This document shows positions 34,773-43,489 of a DNA stretch of 64,000 nt, piece by piece. How positions within the stretch are numbered: the stretch's first letter is position 1; the number at the start of each line of letters is the position of its first letter. The notes under the pieces were generated by a model. It was not told the origin of the DNA, ran no database searches, and worked only from the letters and a program-made list of their open reading frames with translations. Where the stretch lies: positions 160,920 through 224,919 of the forward strand of contig JALCRQ010000001.1 in assembly GCA_022652655.1 (NCBI GenBank). Reading direction: 5' to 3'. This DNA is from Oscillibacter sp. Its GTDB lineage: Bacteria > Bacillota > Clostridia > Oscillospirales > Oscillospiraceae. A program made the translations under genes and the position numbers.

Positions 34773-36011
34773 ATGGAAAATATAACCAGGCCGTATGAAC
34801 GGCTGCTCCGGTATACGCGCTACGAGACGGCGTCGCGGGAGGGTGTGGAAAAGAGCCCCTCCACGGATTCCCAGCTGGTATTTGCCCGGGCGCTGGCGGA
34901 GGAGCTGCGCGCCATCGGCGTTGGGGACGCGGCGGTGGATGAAAACGGCTACGTGTACGGTTCAATCCCCTCCAATGTGCCTGGGTGGAAGGGGACGACC
35001 ATTGCGCTGCTGGCGCATATGGACGTCTCCGCCGCGTCGCCCTGCGAGAACGCTCACCCCCGGGTGGAGGCCTATGCGGGCGGAGATCTGCCGCTGGGCG
35101 GCGGCGTGGTGCTGAGGGAGAGCGATTTCCCCGAGCTTTCCCGGTATGCGGGCAAATCACTGGTGGTGACAGACGGCTCCACGCTGCTGGGCGCCGATGA
35201 CAAGGCCGGGATTGCGGAGATCATGACCATGGCCGAGCGGCTTTTGCGGGACGACACCCTGCCCCGGGGCGACCTGCGGATCTGCTTTACCCCGGATGAG
35301 GAGATCGGCAGCGGCGCGGAGCTGTTGGATCTTGCGCGGCTGGGCGCGGACGCCGCCTATACGCTGGACGGAGAGGCCTTCGGCGGCGTGGAGTACGAGA
35401 CGTTCAACGCGGCCGACGCCAAGCTGCGCTTTTTCGGCGTCAGCGTGCATCCCGGCAGCGCCAAGGGCGTGCTGCGCAACGCGGTGCTGATGGCCGCGGA
35501 GTTTATCGACGCGCTGCCCCGGGATCAGTTCCCGGAGACCACCGAGGGCTATGAGGGCTATTTCTTTGCCGAGGGTCTGGCGGGAACCGTGGAGAGCGCG
35601 GAGCTTCACTGCCTGATCCGGGATCACGACGCCGAAAAATTTGCGGCACGCAAGGCGTTTTTGCAGGAGCTGGCGGCGAAGATGAATCAGAAGTACGGGC
35701 CGGGAGCGGTGGAGCTCACGCTGACCGACAGCTACTACAATATGCGGGAAAAGCTGCTGCCGGCGCATCAGGATCTCATTGACGCCGCCTACGCGGCGGT
35801 ACGGGCCGCAGGAGGCCAGCCGTTCTCCCTGCCCGTCCGGGGCGGAACGGACGGCGCGCGTCTGTCCTTCCGGGGACTGCCCTGCCCCAATCTGGGCACG
35901 GGCGGCGGGAACTACCACAGCCGTCTGGAATACGCCTGCGTGGAGGATATGGACCGGTGCGTGGACATGCTGGTGGAGATTGCCGCACATTACGCCAAAA
36001 ACCAGGCATAA
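34773..36011 (+). CDS. pepT: Peptidase T (tripeptide aminopeptidase, M20B)
   Basis: A 412-residue cytoplasmic di-zinc aminopeptidase that removes N-terminal residues from tripeptides. Ligands visible are H82 and D84 (LLAHMDVSAA), D142 (LLGADDKAG), E176/E177 (TPDEEIGSG) and a C-terminal histidine in NYHSRLEYA. The length matches PepT (about 410). The start at 34773 gives the same N-terminus as known PepT; an ATG at 34752 with GGGAG 6 bases upstream is an alternative adding seven residues. It is alone on the plus strand between two peptide-uptake operons. Confidence 0.92.
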   Translation: MENITRPYERLLRYTRYETASREGVEKSPSTDSQLVFARALAEELRAIGVGDAAVDENGYVYGSIPSNVPGWKGTTIALLAHMDVSAASPCENAHPRVEAYAGGDLPLGGGVVLRESDFPELSRYAGKSLVVTDGSTLLGADDKAGIAEIMTMAERLLRDDTLPRGDLRICFTPDEEIGSGAELLDLARLGADAAYTLDGEAFGGVEYETFNAADAKLRFFGVSVHPGSAKGVLRNAVLMAAEFIDALPRDQFPETTEGYEGYFFAEGLAGTVESAELHCLIRDHDAEKFAARKAFLQELAAKMNQKYGPGAVELTLTDSYYNMREKLLPAHQDLIDAAYAAVRAAGGQPFSLPVRGGTDGARLSFRGLPCPNLGTGGGNYHSRLEYACVEDMDRCVDMLVEIAAHYAKNQA

Positions 36012-36055
36012 AAGGCTGGAAGCGCCGCAAAAGGGATTTGCCTCTTTGAAAGACA

Positions 36056-36090
36056 GGAGAGGGCCCCGGGATTTTCCCGGGGCCCTCTCC
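36056..36090. terminator. Hairpin after pepT
   Basis: A 16-bp perfect stem (36056-36071 with 36075-36090, loop TTT) follows pepT by 44 bases. There is no T run on the plus strand, so termination here may be weak. Confidence 0.6.
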
Positions 36091-36102
36091 GCGCTTGGAA
36101 AA

Positions 36103-36135
36103 GCGCCCGGCCGCCGAAGTTCGGCGGCCGGGCGC
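36103..36135 (-). terminator. Terminator of the opp operon
   Basis: A 16-bp inverted repeat (36103-36118 with 36120-36135), with a TTTT run just after it on the minus strand, 22 bases beyond the oppA stop. It sits 12 bases from the pepT hairpin. Confidence 0.8.
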
Positions 36136-36157
36136 AGGAATTCATGCGGGGAACGGA

Positions 36158-37804
36158 TCAGTCGGCGATGTCGGCATACTGGAAGTACCAGTAGCCGTAC
36201 GGGCTGTGCCATGCGCCGGTGATCTTGGAGCTTTGCAGATAGAAGTCGTTGTAGTAGGCGATGGGGATGCAGGACATATCGGCCATCATGATGTCCTCAG
36301 CCTGATGCAGATAGCCGGAACGGGTCTCAGGATCGGTCTCGGCTGCGGCTTTCGCCATGGCGGCGTCGTATTCCTTGCTGTTGTACTTGCCGTCGTTGTT
36401 GCCGTTGGTGGAGACCATCAGATCCAGCATGTTGGAAGGATCGTTGTAGTCGAACAGCCAGCCGTTGCGGCTAGCCTGATAGTCACCGGCGCGGCGCAGC
36501 GGGGTGAAGGAGGCCCATTCAACGACGCTGACCTCCGTGTTGATGCCCAGTTCCTTCCAGGCCTGCTGGAGGTACTGCGCAACCACCTTGTGGTAGCCGG
36601 CGTCATTGGTGGAGTAGGTGATGGTGGGGAAGCCCTTGCCGCCGGGATAGCCGGCGTCGGCCAGCAGCTGCTTGGCCTGTTCCAGGTTGGCCTTGTAGTC
36701 CTCGGAGATATAGGGCTTGCCGCCGTTGGCGTTATCCATGAAGTTGCTGCCGTCCCAGTCGGCGACACCGGTGCCCAGGAAGTTATAGGCGGGGGTGTAG
36801 ACGCCGTCCATCAGGGTGTTGGCCACATAGTCGCGGTCGACGGCCAGGCTCAGAGCCTGACGCACCTTGGGATCGGAGAACTGGGGCAGCGTGTCGTTCA
36901 GACTCACATAGTAGGTGCCCAGATCGGGATCAATGTGGAATTCGGAATTTTCACGCAGGCCAGCAATTTCGGCGGTGGGGACGTCCTTGATCATCATGGC
37001 CTCACCGGTCTTCCATGCGCCGTAAGCGGCGTTGGGATCCTCCATCAGCAGGAGCTTGATGGAGCCCAGCTTGATGGAATCGGCGTCCCGGTAATACGGG
37101 TTCTTGGTGAACATAATGTAGGAAGAGGGGACCCACTCGCTGATATAGAAGGGGCCGTTGCAGATATAGCTCTCGGGCTTGGTGGCCCAGGAGTCGCCGT
37201 TTTTCTCAATGGTGGCCTGATTGACGGGGCTGAGGGTTGCGAATGCAGCCAGCTTGTCAAAATAGGCGCAGGGATGAGCCAGCTTGACGACAAAGGTCTG
37301 ATCGTCGGGAGCGGTGACGTTCAGCGCGGTGGGGTCGCCCGCCGCGGCCTTGTCCCAGCCTTCAACCATGCCCAGAACCGTCTCGCCGTAAGGAGCGGCG
37401 GTCTTGGGGTCGGCCACGCGCTGCCAGCTGTACACAAAGTCCTTGGCAGTGAGAGCGGAGCCGTCGGACCACTTGAGGTCCTTGCGCAGATGGAAGGTCC
37501 AGGTGAGGCCGTCCTCGCTGGTCTCCCACTTTTCAGCGGCGCCGGCGATGACCTTGTTATCCTTGTCGATGTTCAGCAGGCAGTCAAACGCAAAGATCAG
37601 CATGTTGCCGCCGTCCACTGCGCTGTTCAGGGCAGGGTCGATGGTCTCGGGGTTGGGGCCGATCTCGGCTACCAGCTGCTTGCCGGCGGCCGCGCCGCTG
37701 CCGGCGGCGGAGCCGCTGGGTGCGGAGTTCTTATTGCCGCAGCCGGTGAGGCACAGAGACAATGCCATCACGCATGCCAGCAGGAGTGCTAAGCTTCTTT
37801 TCAT
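36158..37804 (-). CDS. oppA: Oligopeptide ABC transporter, substrate-binding lipoprotein
   Basis: A 548-residue SBP_bac_5-family protein. The signal peptide ends in the lipobox LTGC with C22 as lipid-modified residue, followed by a Ser/Gly/Ala-rich linker. The body starts ETIDPALNSAVDGG, the usual first strand of peptide-binding proteins, and contains WTFHLRKDLKWSDG typical of OppA. It captures peptides outside the membrane and hands them to OppBCDF. It is the last gene of the operon but has its own promoter and a 5' hairpin, which would allow higher expression than the other components. Confidence 0.94.
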   Translation of the reverse strand: MKRSLALLLACVMALSLCLTGCGNKNSAPSGSAAGSGAAAGKQLVAEIGPNPETIDPALNSAVDGGNMLIFAFDCLLNIDKDNKVIAGAAEKWETSEDGLTWTFHLRKDLKWSDGSALTAKDFVYSWQRVADPKTAAPYGETVLGMVEGWDKAAAGDPTALNVTAPDDQTFVVKLAHPCAYFDKLAAFATLSPVNQATIEKNGDSWATKPESYICNGPFYISEWVPSSYIMFTKNPYYRDADSIKLGSIKLLLMEDPNAAYGAWKTGEAMMIKDVPTAEIAGLRENSEFHIDPDLGTYYVSLNDTLPQFSDPKVRQALSLAVDRDYVANTLMDGVYTPAYNFLGTGVADWDGSNFMDNANGGKPYISEDYKANLEQAKQLLADAGYPGGKGFPTITYSTNDAGYHKVVAQYLQQAWKELGINTEVSVVEWASFTPLRRAGDYQASRNGWLFDYNDPSNMLDLMVSTNGNNDGKYNSKEYDAAMAKAAAETDPETRSGYLHQAEDIMMADMSCIPIAYYNDFYLQSSKITGAWHSPYGYWYFQYADIAD

Positions 37805-37843
37805 TTCTTCATTCTCCTCCTTTATATTTGGGCTCTTCTGCCC

Positions 37844-37906
37844 GTTTCAGGCCCCCTCAGACCTGAAACTTTTTTATATTATACTCGTAAAAAAAGACGA
37901 AGTAAA
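37844..37906 (-). promoter_or_regulatory. Internal promoter and 5' hairpin of oppA
   Basis: On the minus strand TTTACT (37901-37906) and TATAAT (37878-37883) are 17 bp apart. The predicted transcript begins near 37871 and almost at once folds into an 8-bp stem (37862-37869 with 37844-37851). This is the kind of 5' stem-loop that stabilises mRNA; it could also act as a weak terminator for the upstream genes. Confidence 0.6.
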
Positions 37907-37942
37907 CAGGAATATGGTTTAATTCGGAAAAGTGCGGAATGG

Positions 37943-38923
37943 TTATTTCACCCGATCCAGATGATGGCAGGCGGCGAAGTGGCCCGGACTGACCTCTTTC
38001 CACTCAGGTTCCGACTGGGCACAGCACTCGTCGGCATAGGGGCAGCGGGTGCGGAACCGGCAGCCGGAGGGGGGATTGACCGGGCTGGGGACGTCGCCCT
38101 CCAGCACGATGCGGTGGGTGGCGCGGTTGACCTCGGGATCCGCGATGGGGATGGCGGAGATCAGACTGCGGGTGTAGGGATGGACAGAGTGGAAGGTGAG
38201 CTCGTAGCTGTCCGCCAGCTCCACCAGCTTGCCCAGGTACATCACGCCGATGCGGTTGGAGATGTGCTTGACCACGCTGAGGTTGTGGGCGATAAAGAGA
38301 TAGGTGAGCCCCATTCTCTCCTGCAGATCCTCAAACATATTGACCACCTGGGCCTGAATGGACACGTCCAGGGCGGAGATGGGCTCGTCGCAGACGATGA
38401 ACTCCGGATTCACCGCCAGGGCCCGGGCAATGCCCACCCGCTGGCGCTGGCCGCCGGAAAATTCGTGGGGGTAGCGGTTGGCGTGTTCGGAGTTGAGGCC
38501 CACCAAGCTCAGAAGCTCGATGATGCGGTCCCGGCGCTCCTGCGCATTTTTGGCCAGGTGGTGGATGTCGATGGCCTCGCCCACGATGTCGCCTACCGTC
38601 ATGCGGGGATCCAGACTGGCGTAGGGATCCTGGAAGACGATCTGCATTTTTCTGCGGTAGGGGAGCATGTTGACGTGGGTAATATCCTTGCCGCTGTAGA
38701 AAATTTTGCCGGCGGTAGGCTCATAGAGCCGCAGAAGCGTGCGGCCGGTGGTGGTTTTTCCGCAGCCGGACTCGCCCACCAGCCCCAGTGTCTCGCCCCT
38801 GTTGATAAAGAACGACACATCGTCCACGGCTTTGACGACTTTCTTTTCAAAGAGCTTGCTGCCCGCCACGGGAAAGTATTGCTGCAGGTGCTGCACTTCA
38901 ACCAGTTTTTCGTTTTCCATCAT
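37943..38923 (-). CDS. oppF: Oligopeptide ABC transporter ATPase OppF
   Basis: A 326-residue ATPase. Walker A is [13 protein letters not shown] (about 50-62), the signature FSGGQRQR and Walker [13 protein letters not shown]. The C-terminal oligopeptide/dipeptide domain carries the family's Cys-rich [17 protein letters not shown] segment. The ATG has AGGAGG 7 bases upstream and overlaps the oppD stop (ATGA). It forms a heterodimer with OppD and energises OppBC. Confidence 0.95.
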   Translation of the reverse strand: MMENEKLVEVQHLQQYFPVAGSKLFEKKVVKAVDDVSFFINRGETLGLVGESGCGKTTTGRTLLRLYEPTAGKIFYSGKDITHVNMLPYRRKMQIVFQDPYASLDPRMTVGDIVGEAIDIHHLAKNAQERRDRIIELLSLVGLNSEHANRYPHEFSGGQRQRVGIARALAVNPEFIVCDEPISALDVSIQAQVVNMFEDLQERMGLTYLFIAHNLSVVKHISNRIGVMYLGKLVELADSYELTFHSVHPYTRSLISAIPIADPEVNRATHRIVLEGDVPSPVNPPSGCRFRTRCPYADECCAQSEPEWKEVSPGHFAACHHLDRVK

Positions 38924-39987
38924 GCCTTTTCCTCCTCCCGGCCCTCAAGCGCGGCTTTGTTCAGCAGCCAGCAGGCGCTGTAGTGGGCGTCGGTCAGGTG
39001 CGTATACTCCGGCATGGACCGCAGGCAGATCTTCATGCAGGCGCGGCAGCGGGGGGCAAAGGGACAGCCTGCCGGGGGATTGAGCATATCCACCGGGGTT
39101 CCTTCAATGGGAATCAGACGCTTGTGCTCTTTTTCATTCAGGTTGGGAATGCTGGCGATGAGCCCCTTGGTGTACTCGTGGGCGGGATGGTAGAAGATAT
39201 CGTCGGTGGGGCCGCTCTCCACGACCTTGCCGGCGTACATCACCGCGATGCGGTCGCAGGTGCCGGCCACCACGCCCAGGTCATGGGTGATGAGGATGAT
39301 GGCCATGCCCAGCTTCCGCTTCAGATCCATCATCAGCTCCAGAATCTGGGCCTGGATGGTCACGTCCAGAGCAGTGGTGGGTTCGTCGGCGATGAGCAGC
39401 TTGGGCTCGCAGGCCAGGGCAATGGCGATCATGACACGCTGGCGCATGCCGCCGGAGAGCTCGTGAGGATACTGCTTGAGACGCTTGTCGGGCTCGTTGA
39501 TGCCCACCAGGGACAAAAGCTCCCGGGCCCGGTCATTGGCCTCTTTTTTACTTTTGCCGGTATGCAGGAGAATGACCTCCCGGATCTGGTCGCCGATGGT
39601 GTACACCGGGTTGAGACTGGTCATGGGATCCTGAAAAATGATAGAAATCTCATTGCCGCGCATCTTGCGCATTTCCCGCTCGGACATCTTGTTGATGTGA
39701 TGGCCGTTAAACCAGAGATCGCCGCCGATAATCCGGCCGGGATAGGCGGTGAGGCCCATGAGGCTGTATGCGGTGACGGATTTTCCGGAGCCGGACTCGC
39801 CTACGATGCCCAGCACCTCTCCCTCCTTGACATAGAGAGAGACGTCGTTCAGGGCCTTGACCTCTCCGGCGGGGGTAAAGAAGGAGAGCCGCTCATGCTG
39901 AACGTCTACCAGGTACTCGGGGTTGTGGATATTCTGCGGGACCTCCGCAGCGGAGGCGGCGGAAACCGTATTCTGTTCCTTATTCAT
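38920..39987 (-). CDS. oppD: Oligopeptide ABC transporter ATPase OppD
   Basis: A 355-residue ATPase with an extended Ala-rich N-terminus of about 25 residues. Walker A is [10 protein letters not shown], the signature LSGGMRQR and Walker [13 protein letters not shown], and the C-terminal domain contains [17 protein letters not shown]. Its stop overlaps the oppF start. It is the partner of OppF in the same operon. Confidence 0.95.
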   Translation of the reverse strand: MNKEQNTVSAASAAEVPQNIHNPEYLVDVQHERLSFFTPAGEVKALNDVSLYVKEGEVLGIVGESGSGKSVTAYSLMGLTAYPGRIIGGDLWFNGHHINKMSEREMRKMRGNEISIIFQDPMTSLNPVYTIGDQIREVILLHTGKSKKEANDRARELLSLVGINEPDKRLKQYPHELSGGMRQRVMIAIALACEPKLLIADEPTTALDVTIQAQILELMMDLKRKLGMAIILITHDLGVVAGTCDRIAVMYAGKVVESGPTDDIFYHPAHEYTKGLIASIPNLNEKEHKRLIPIEGTPVDMLNPPAGCPFAPRCRACMKICLRSMPEYTHLTDAHYSACWLLNKAALEGREEEKA

Positions 39988-40003
39988 AGCGCACCCTCCT
40001 TTC

Positions 40004-41047
40004 TCAGCTCTTCATCTTCGGGTCGAATGCGTCCCGAAGACCGTCGCCGAACAGGTTGAAGCTGAGGATAATGAGACTGATGAGCAGAGCCGGCGCCAGC
40101 AGCAGATAGGGGTAGGAGTTGAGACCGTTGAGGCCGTCGCTGGCAAGAGAGCCCAGGGAGGGCATGGGGATGGCTACGCCCAGTCCCAGAAAGCTCAGGA
40201 AGCTCTCGGTGAAGATGGAGGAGGGAATCTGCAGCGTGGTGGTGACGATCAGCGTGCCGATGCAGTTGGTCAGCAGGTGCTTGCGGATGATCCGGCCGCT
40301 GCCGGCGCCCAGAGCCCGGGCGGCGGTGACGTACTCGCTCTGCTTCAGGGTCAGGATCTGGCTGCGGACGATCCGCGCCATGCCCACCCAGTAGAGAAGG
40401 GCAAAGACGATGAAAATACTGATGAGGTTGACGCCTACCGTCTGGATCCACTGGAACCCCGGCTTCAGGGCCAGGGCCGCCATTGGCTTTTTCAGCGAGA
40501 AGGACAAAAGGACGATCAGCAGGATGTCCGGTACGGTGTAGATGATATCCACGATCCGCATCATGATGAGGTCGGTGACGCCGCCGAAATAGCCGGCGAC
40601 GGAGCCGTAAACTGAGCCGATGAGCAGAATGATGGCGGAGGCGATCAGACCGACCAGAAGGGAGATCCGGCTTCCCATCATCACGCGGATGGCATAGTCG
40701 CGGCCCAGATTGTCCGTGCCGAGAATATGGGGAAAGAGCTTTTCTCCGGCTGCGATCCGGGCCTGCTCGTCGGCAGAGAAGGTCATGGGCGAGAGATAGA
40801 CGGCGCCCTTGATCTGCTGTTCGTATTTATAGGGGTAGAAGCTGGGGATGACGAAAGCGAAGATCATCACCACCAGAATGACGCACAGACTGACCATGGC
40901 GATTTTGTTTTTGCGCAGACGCCGCATGGCGTCCTTCCAGAAGCTGACGCTGGGGCGCAGCTGGACGAGGCTTTTCCGCTCCTCCTCGGTGGCGGGCAGA
41001 AAATCGTCCGGATTGAGCTGAAAGCTCAGCGGATTCTTTTTCATCAT
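40004..41047 (-). CDS. oppC: Oligopeptide ABC transporter permease OppC
   Basis: A 347-residue inner-membrane permease with an N-terminal OppC_N segment (about residues 25-70, one TM) and a BPD_transp_1 domain with about five more spans. The EAA-type coupling motif appears near EYVTAARALGAGSGRIIRKH. Two adjacent ATGs start the frame; the first (41047) has AGGGGG about 8 bases upstream. It pairs with OppB to form the channel. Confidence 0.94.
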   Translation of the reverse strand: MMKKNPLSFQLNPDDFLPATEEERKSLVQLRPSVSFWKDAMRRLRKNKIAMVSLCVILVVMIFAFVIPSFYPYKYEQQIKGAVYLSPMTFSADEQARIAAGEKLFPHILGTDNLGRDYAIRVMMGSRISLLVGLIASAIILLIGSVYGSVAGYFGGVTDLIMMRIVDIIYTVPDILLIVLLSFSLKKPMAALALKPGFQWIQTVGVNLISIFIVFALLYWVGMARIVRSQILTLKQSEYVTAARALGAGSGRIIRKHLLTNCIGTLIVTTTLQIPSSIFTESFLSFLGLGVAIPMPSLGSLASDGLNGLNSYPYLLLAPALLISLIILSFNLFGDGLRDAFDPKMKS

Positions 41048-41060
41048 GGTACGTTCCCCC

Positions 41061-41978
41061 TCATTTCAGCTGAATACGCGGATCGATAATCTTATAGACG
41101 ATGTCGACCAGCACATTCATGACGATGATCAGCGAAGCGAGGAAAATCGTAGTGCCCATAATCACCGTATAGTCGCGGTTGGTAATGGAGCTGACAAACT
41201 GTCCGCCCAGGCCCGGAATGACAAAGATCTTCTCCACAATGAAGCTGCCGGTGATGGTGTAGGCCAGCATGGGGCCCACATAGGTCACCACAGGCAGAAT
41301 GGCGTTGCGCAGGGCATGCTTAAAGAGGCATTTGGCCGGGGAGAGACCCTTTGCCCGGGCGGTGCGCATATAGTCCTGGCCGATGACGTCCAGCATGGAC
41401 GAGCGCATCAGCCGGGTGATATAGGCCATGGGATAGAAGGACAGGGCAAAGACGGGGAGGACATAGTGCGCCGGGGAGGTGAGGCCGAAGGTCGGCAGCC
41501 ACCCCAGGTGGACGCCGAAGAGGTACATGCCCACCGTGCAGATGACAAAGCTGGGGAAGGCGATGCCGCAGGTGGCCAGCACGATGATCAGATTGTCCGC
41601 CCATTTGCCGCGGTTCAGCGCGGCGACGCTGCCCAGCGGAATGCCCACGGCCAGAGCCAGCAGGACAGCCAGACCGCCGATCCGGGCGGAGACGGGAAAG
41701 CGGCTTTTAATGATGTCGGAGACGTTCCAGCCCCGCTGCTTGAGGCTGAGGCTGAAGTCGCCGTGCAGAATCCCGTTCATGTAGTTTTTGTACTGGATGC
41801 CCAGAGGCTTGTCCATGCCGAATTTTTCATTCAGCGCGGCCTGCGCCTGGGCGCTGATGGATTTTTCCGCTACAAACGGGCCGCCCGGCACGTTGTGCAT
41901 CAGAAAAAATGTGATGGTGGCCACCAGGAAAATCGTCAGGACAGCCAGAATCACGCGCTTGATAATATATTTTGCCAT
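41061..41978 (-). CDS. oppB: Oligopeptide ABC transporter permease OppB
   Basis: A 305-residue permease with an N-terminal membrane segment (about 8-28), the HNVPGGPF motif after it, and a BPD_transp_1 domain with the coupling loop DYMRTARAKGLSPAKC. The start at 41978 (MAKYIIKR) is chosen because it gives the normal family N-terminus; the frame runs open 58 codons further upstream but without similarity. It is the first gene of the opp operon, followed 13 bases later by oppC. Confidence 0.94.
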   Translation of the reverse strand: MAKYIIKRVILAVLTIFLVATITFFLMHNVPGGPFVAEKSISAQAQAALNEKFGMDKPLGIQYKNYMNGILHGDFSLSLKQRGWNVSDIIKSRFPVSARIGGLAVLLALAVGIPLGSVAALNRGKWADNLIIVLATCGIAFPSFVICTVGMYLFGVHLGWLPTFGLTSPAHYVLPVFALSFYPMAYITRLMRSSMLDVIGQDYMRTARAKGLSPAKCLFKHALRNAILPVVTYVGPMLAYTITGSFIVEKIFVIPGLGGQFVSSITNRDYTVIMGTTIFLASLIIVMNVLVDIVYKIIDPRIQLK

Positions 41979-42135
41979 ACGTTGATACACCCTCTTATTC
42001 TCAGTGTGGATACAGAAAGACCGGCGGACTCCCCTCAAGTCCCGCCTTTCCGCTGTGCCGTTCAGAAAAAGGTGCAACCTCTCCCCGAAGAGGATCCCGT
42101 CCGGCACGTGGTCTGCGGAGGTTCCATAAACATTT

Positions 42136-42163
42136 ATTTTACCACAGCACAAATATTTGTCAA
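42136..42163 (-). promoter_or_regulatory. Sigma-A promoter of the opp operon
   Basis: On the minus strand a consensus TTGACA (42158-42163) and TAAAAT (42136-42141) are separated by 16 bp in an AT-rich patch. This leaves a leader of about 150 bases before oppB. Confidence 0.8.
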
Positions 42164-42275
42164 TTCAAAACACAAGCCGAAATTCTTCGCGGAGGCTTGA
42201 AAATGCTGGTTTTAAAGGCAAAAAGACAATAGATCCCATGGGAAGAAAAAAATGAAAAAACCGCCGGAACCCCAA

Positions 42276-42319
42276 AAAGCCGCCCGCCATCCCGGGGGAG
42301 GGGAATGGCGGGCGGCTTT
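42276..42319 (-). terminator. Terminator of the agmatine operon
   Basis: A 15-bp perfect stem (42276-42290 with 42305-42319) with a 14-base loop is followed on the minus strand by TTTTTGGGG, 27 bases past the aguA stop. Confidence 0.85.
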
Positions 42320-42345
42320 CGCGCCGGGGGCGGGAGGCGAACGCC

Positions 42346-43449
42346 TCAGCTCCTAGGGGCGGGCTGCTGCTGGGTGATGCAGTGGATATTGCCGCCGCCG
42401 AAGGCGACCTCCCGGGTCAGAACGCCGACGATCTCCCGGTCGGGGAACATCTCCTGCACCTGGGATACCGCCAGGGCGTCGTTTTCGTCCCCGTACTGGG
42501 GCAGAATCACGGCGCCGTTGACGATGAGAAAGTTCATATAGGAGGCGATGCTGATCTCGCCGTCCTCCCGGGGCAGGGTGCCCTCCACGGCGTCGATGGT
42601 GGCGGCGCCCTCCAGCAGGCAGGGCTTTTTGGTCAGGCACAGCTTGTGGATTTTCAGACGGCGGCCCTTGGCGTCGGTGGCCTCACTGAGAGTTTTGTAG
42701 GCCTCCTGAGCCTCCCGGTAGAAGGGATTTTCAGGGTCGTCCGTCCAGATGCAGGCTGCCTCTCCCGGAGCCGTGAAGCAGGCCACGTCATCGATATGGC
42801 CGTTGGTCTCGTTGGGGTCGATGCCGTCCTTGATCCAGAGCACCTTTTCGCAGCCCAGGTAGCTGCACAGCATCGCCTCAATTTCCTCCCTGGATTTGCC
42901 GGGGTTGCGGCCCTCGGACAAAAGGCACATCTCCGTGGTCATCACAGTGCCCTCCCCGTCCACGTGGATGGAGCCGCCCTCCAGCACAAAGCCCTCGGTG
43001 CGGTAGGAGTCCACACCCTCGATCTCGCAGACCTTCCGGGCGATCTGGTCGTCGTTGGCCCAGGGGAAATAGAGCCCGTCCACCAGGCCGCCCCAGGCGT
43101 TGAACTCCCAGTCCACGGCCCGCAGTCCGCCCTTGCCGTCGATGACGAAGGTGGGGCCGCAGTCCCGGATCCAGGCGTCGTCGCTGACCATTTCCACCAC
43201 CCGGATCTCCTCCGGGAGGCGGGCCCGGGCATTCTGATACTGGGCGGGGGAGGCCGCCACCGTCATCTTTTCAAACCGGGCGATGGCCTTGGCCACGTTG
43301 GCAAAGACCTCCTGGGCCGGTTTGGCGCCGCCGCGCCAGTTGTCGTTGCGCTCGGGCCAGATCATCCAGCAGCCGGTCTGCCGTTCAAACTCCGCGGGCA
43401 TCCGGTAGCCGTCCTCCTTGGGCGTTGTGCCCACAATCCGTTTTGCCAT
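42346..43449 (-). CDS. aguA: Agmatine deiminase
   Basis: A 367-residue cytoplasmic guanidino-group hydrolase converting agmatine to N-carbamoylputrescine and ammonia. Residues consistent with the pentein active site are W93/D96 (DDAWIRDCGPTF), E157 (VLEGGS), H218 and D220 (NGHIDDVACF) and the nucleophile C357 in GGGNIHC near the C-terminus. Length is as expected (about 365). It is the last gene of the minus-strand agmatine operon, 40 bases after the antiporter gene. Confidence 0.95.
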   Translation of the reverse strand: MAKRIVGTTPKEDGYRMPAEFERQTGCWMIWPERNDNWRGGAKPAQEVFANVAKAIARFEKMTVAASPAQYQNARARLPEEIRVVEMVSDDAWIRDCGPTFVIDGKGGLRAVDWEFNAWGGLVDGLYFPWANDDQIARKVCEIEGVDSYRTEGFVLEGGSIHVDGEGTVMTTEMCLLSEGRNPGKSREEIEAMLCSYLGCEKVLWIKDGIDPNETNGHIDDVACFTAPGEAACIWTDDPENPFYREAQEAYKTLSEATDAKGRRLKIHKLCLTKKPCLLEGAATIDAVEGTLPREDGEISIASYMNFLIVNGAVILPQYGDENDALAVSQVQEMFPDREIVGVLTREVAFGGGNIHCITQQQPAPRS

Positions 43450-43489
43450 GGAAAATACCTCCGTTTTGTTTTTAAGATTTTGCCGGGCG

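Noticed and set aside
36095..37792. A 565-codon plus-strand open frame
   Set aside because: Antisense of oppA, which has a clear lipoprotein signal and family motifs.
41979..42152. In-frame extension of oppB upstream of 41978
   Set aside because: It has no permease similarity and overlaps the opp promoter.
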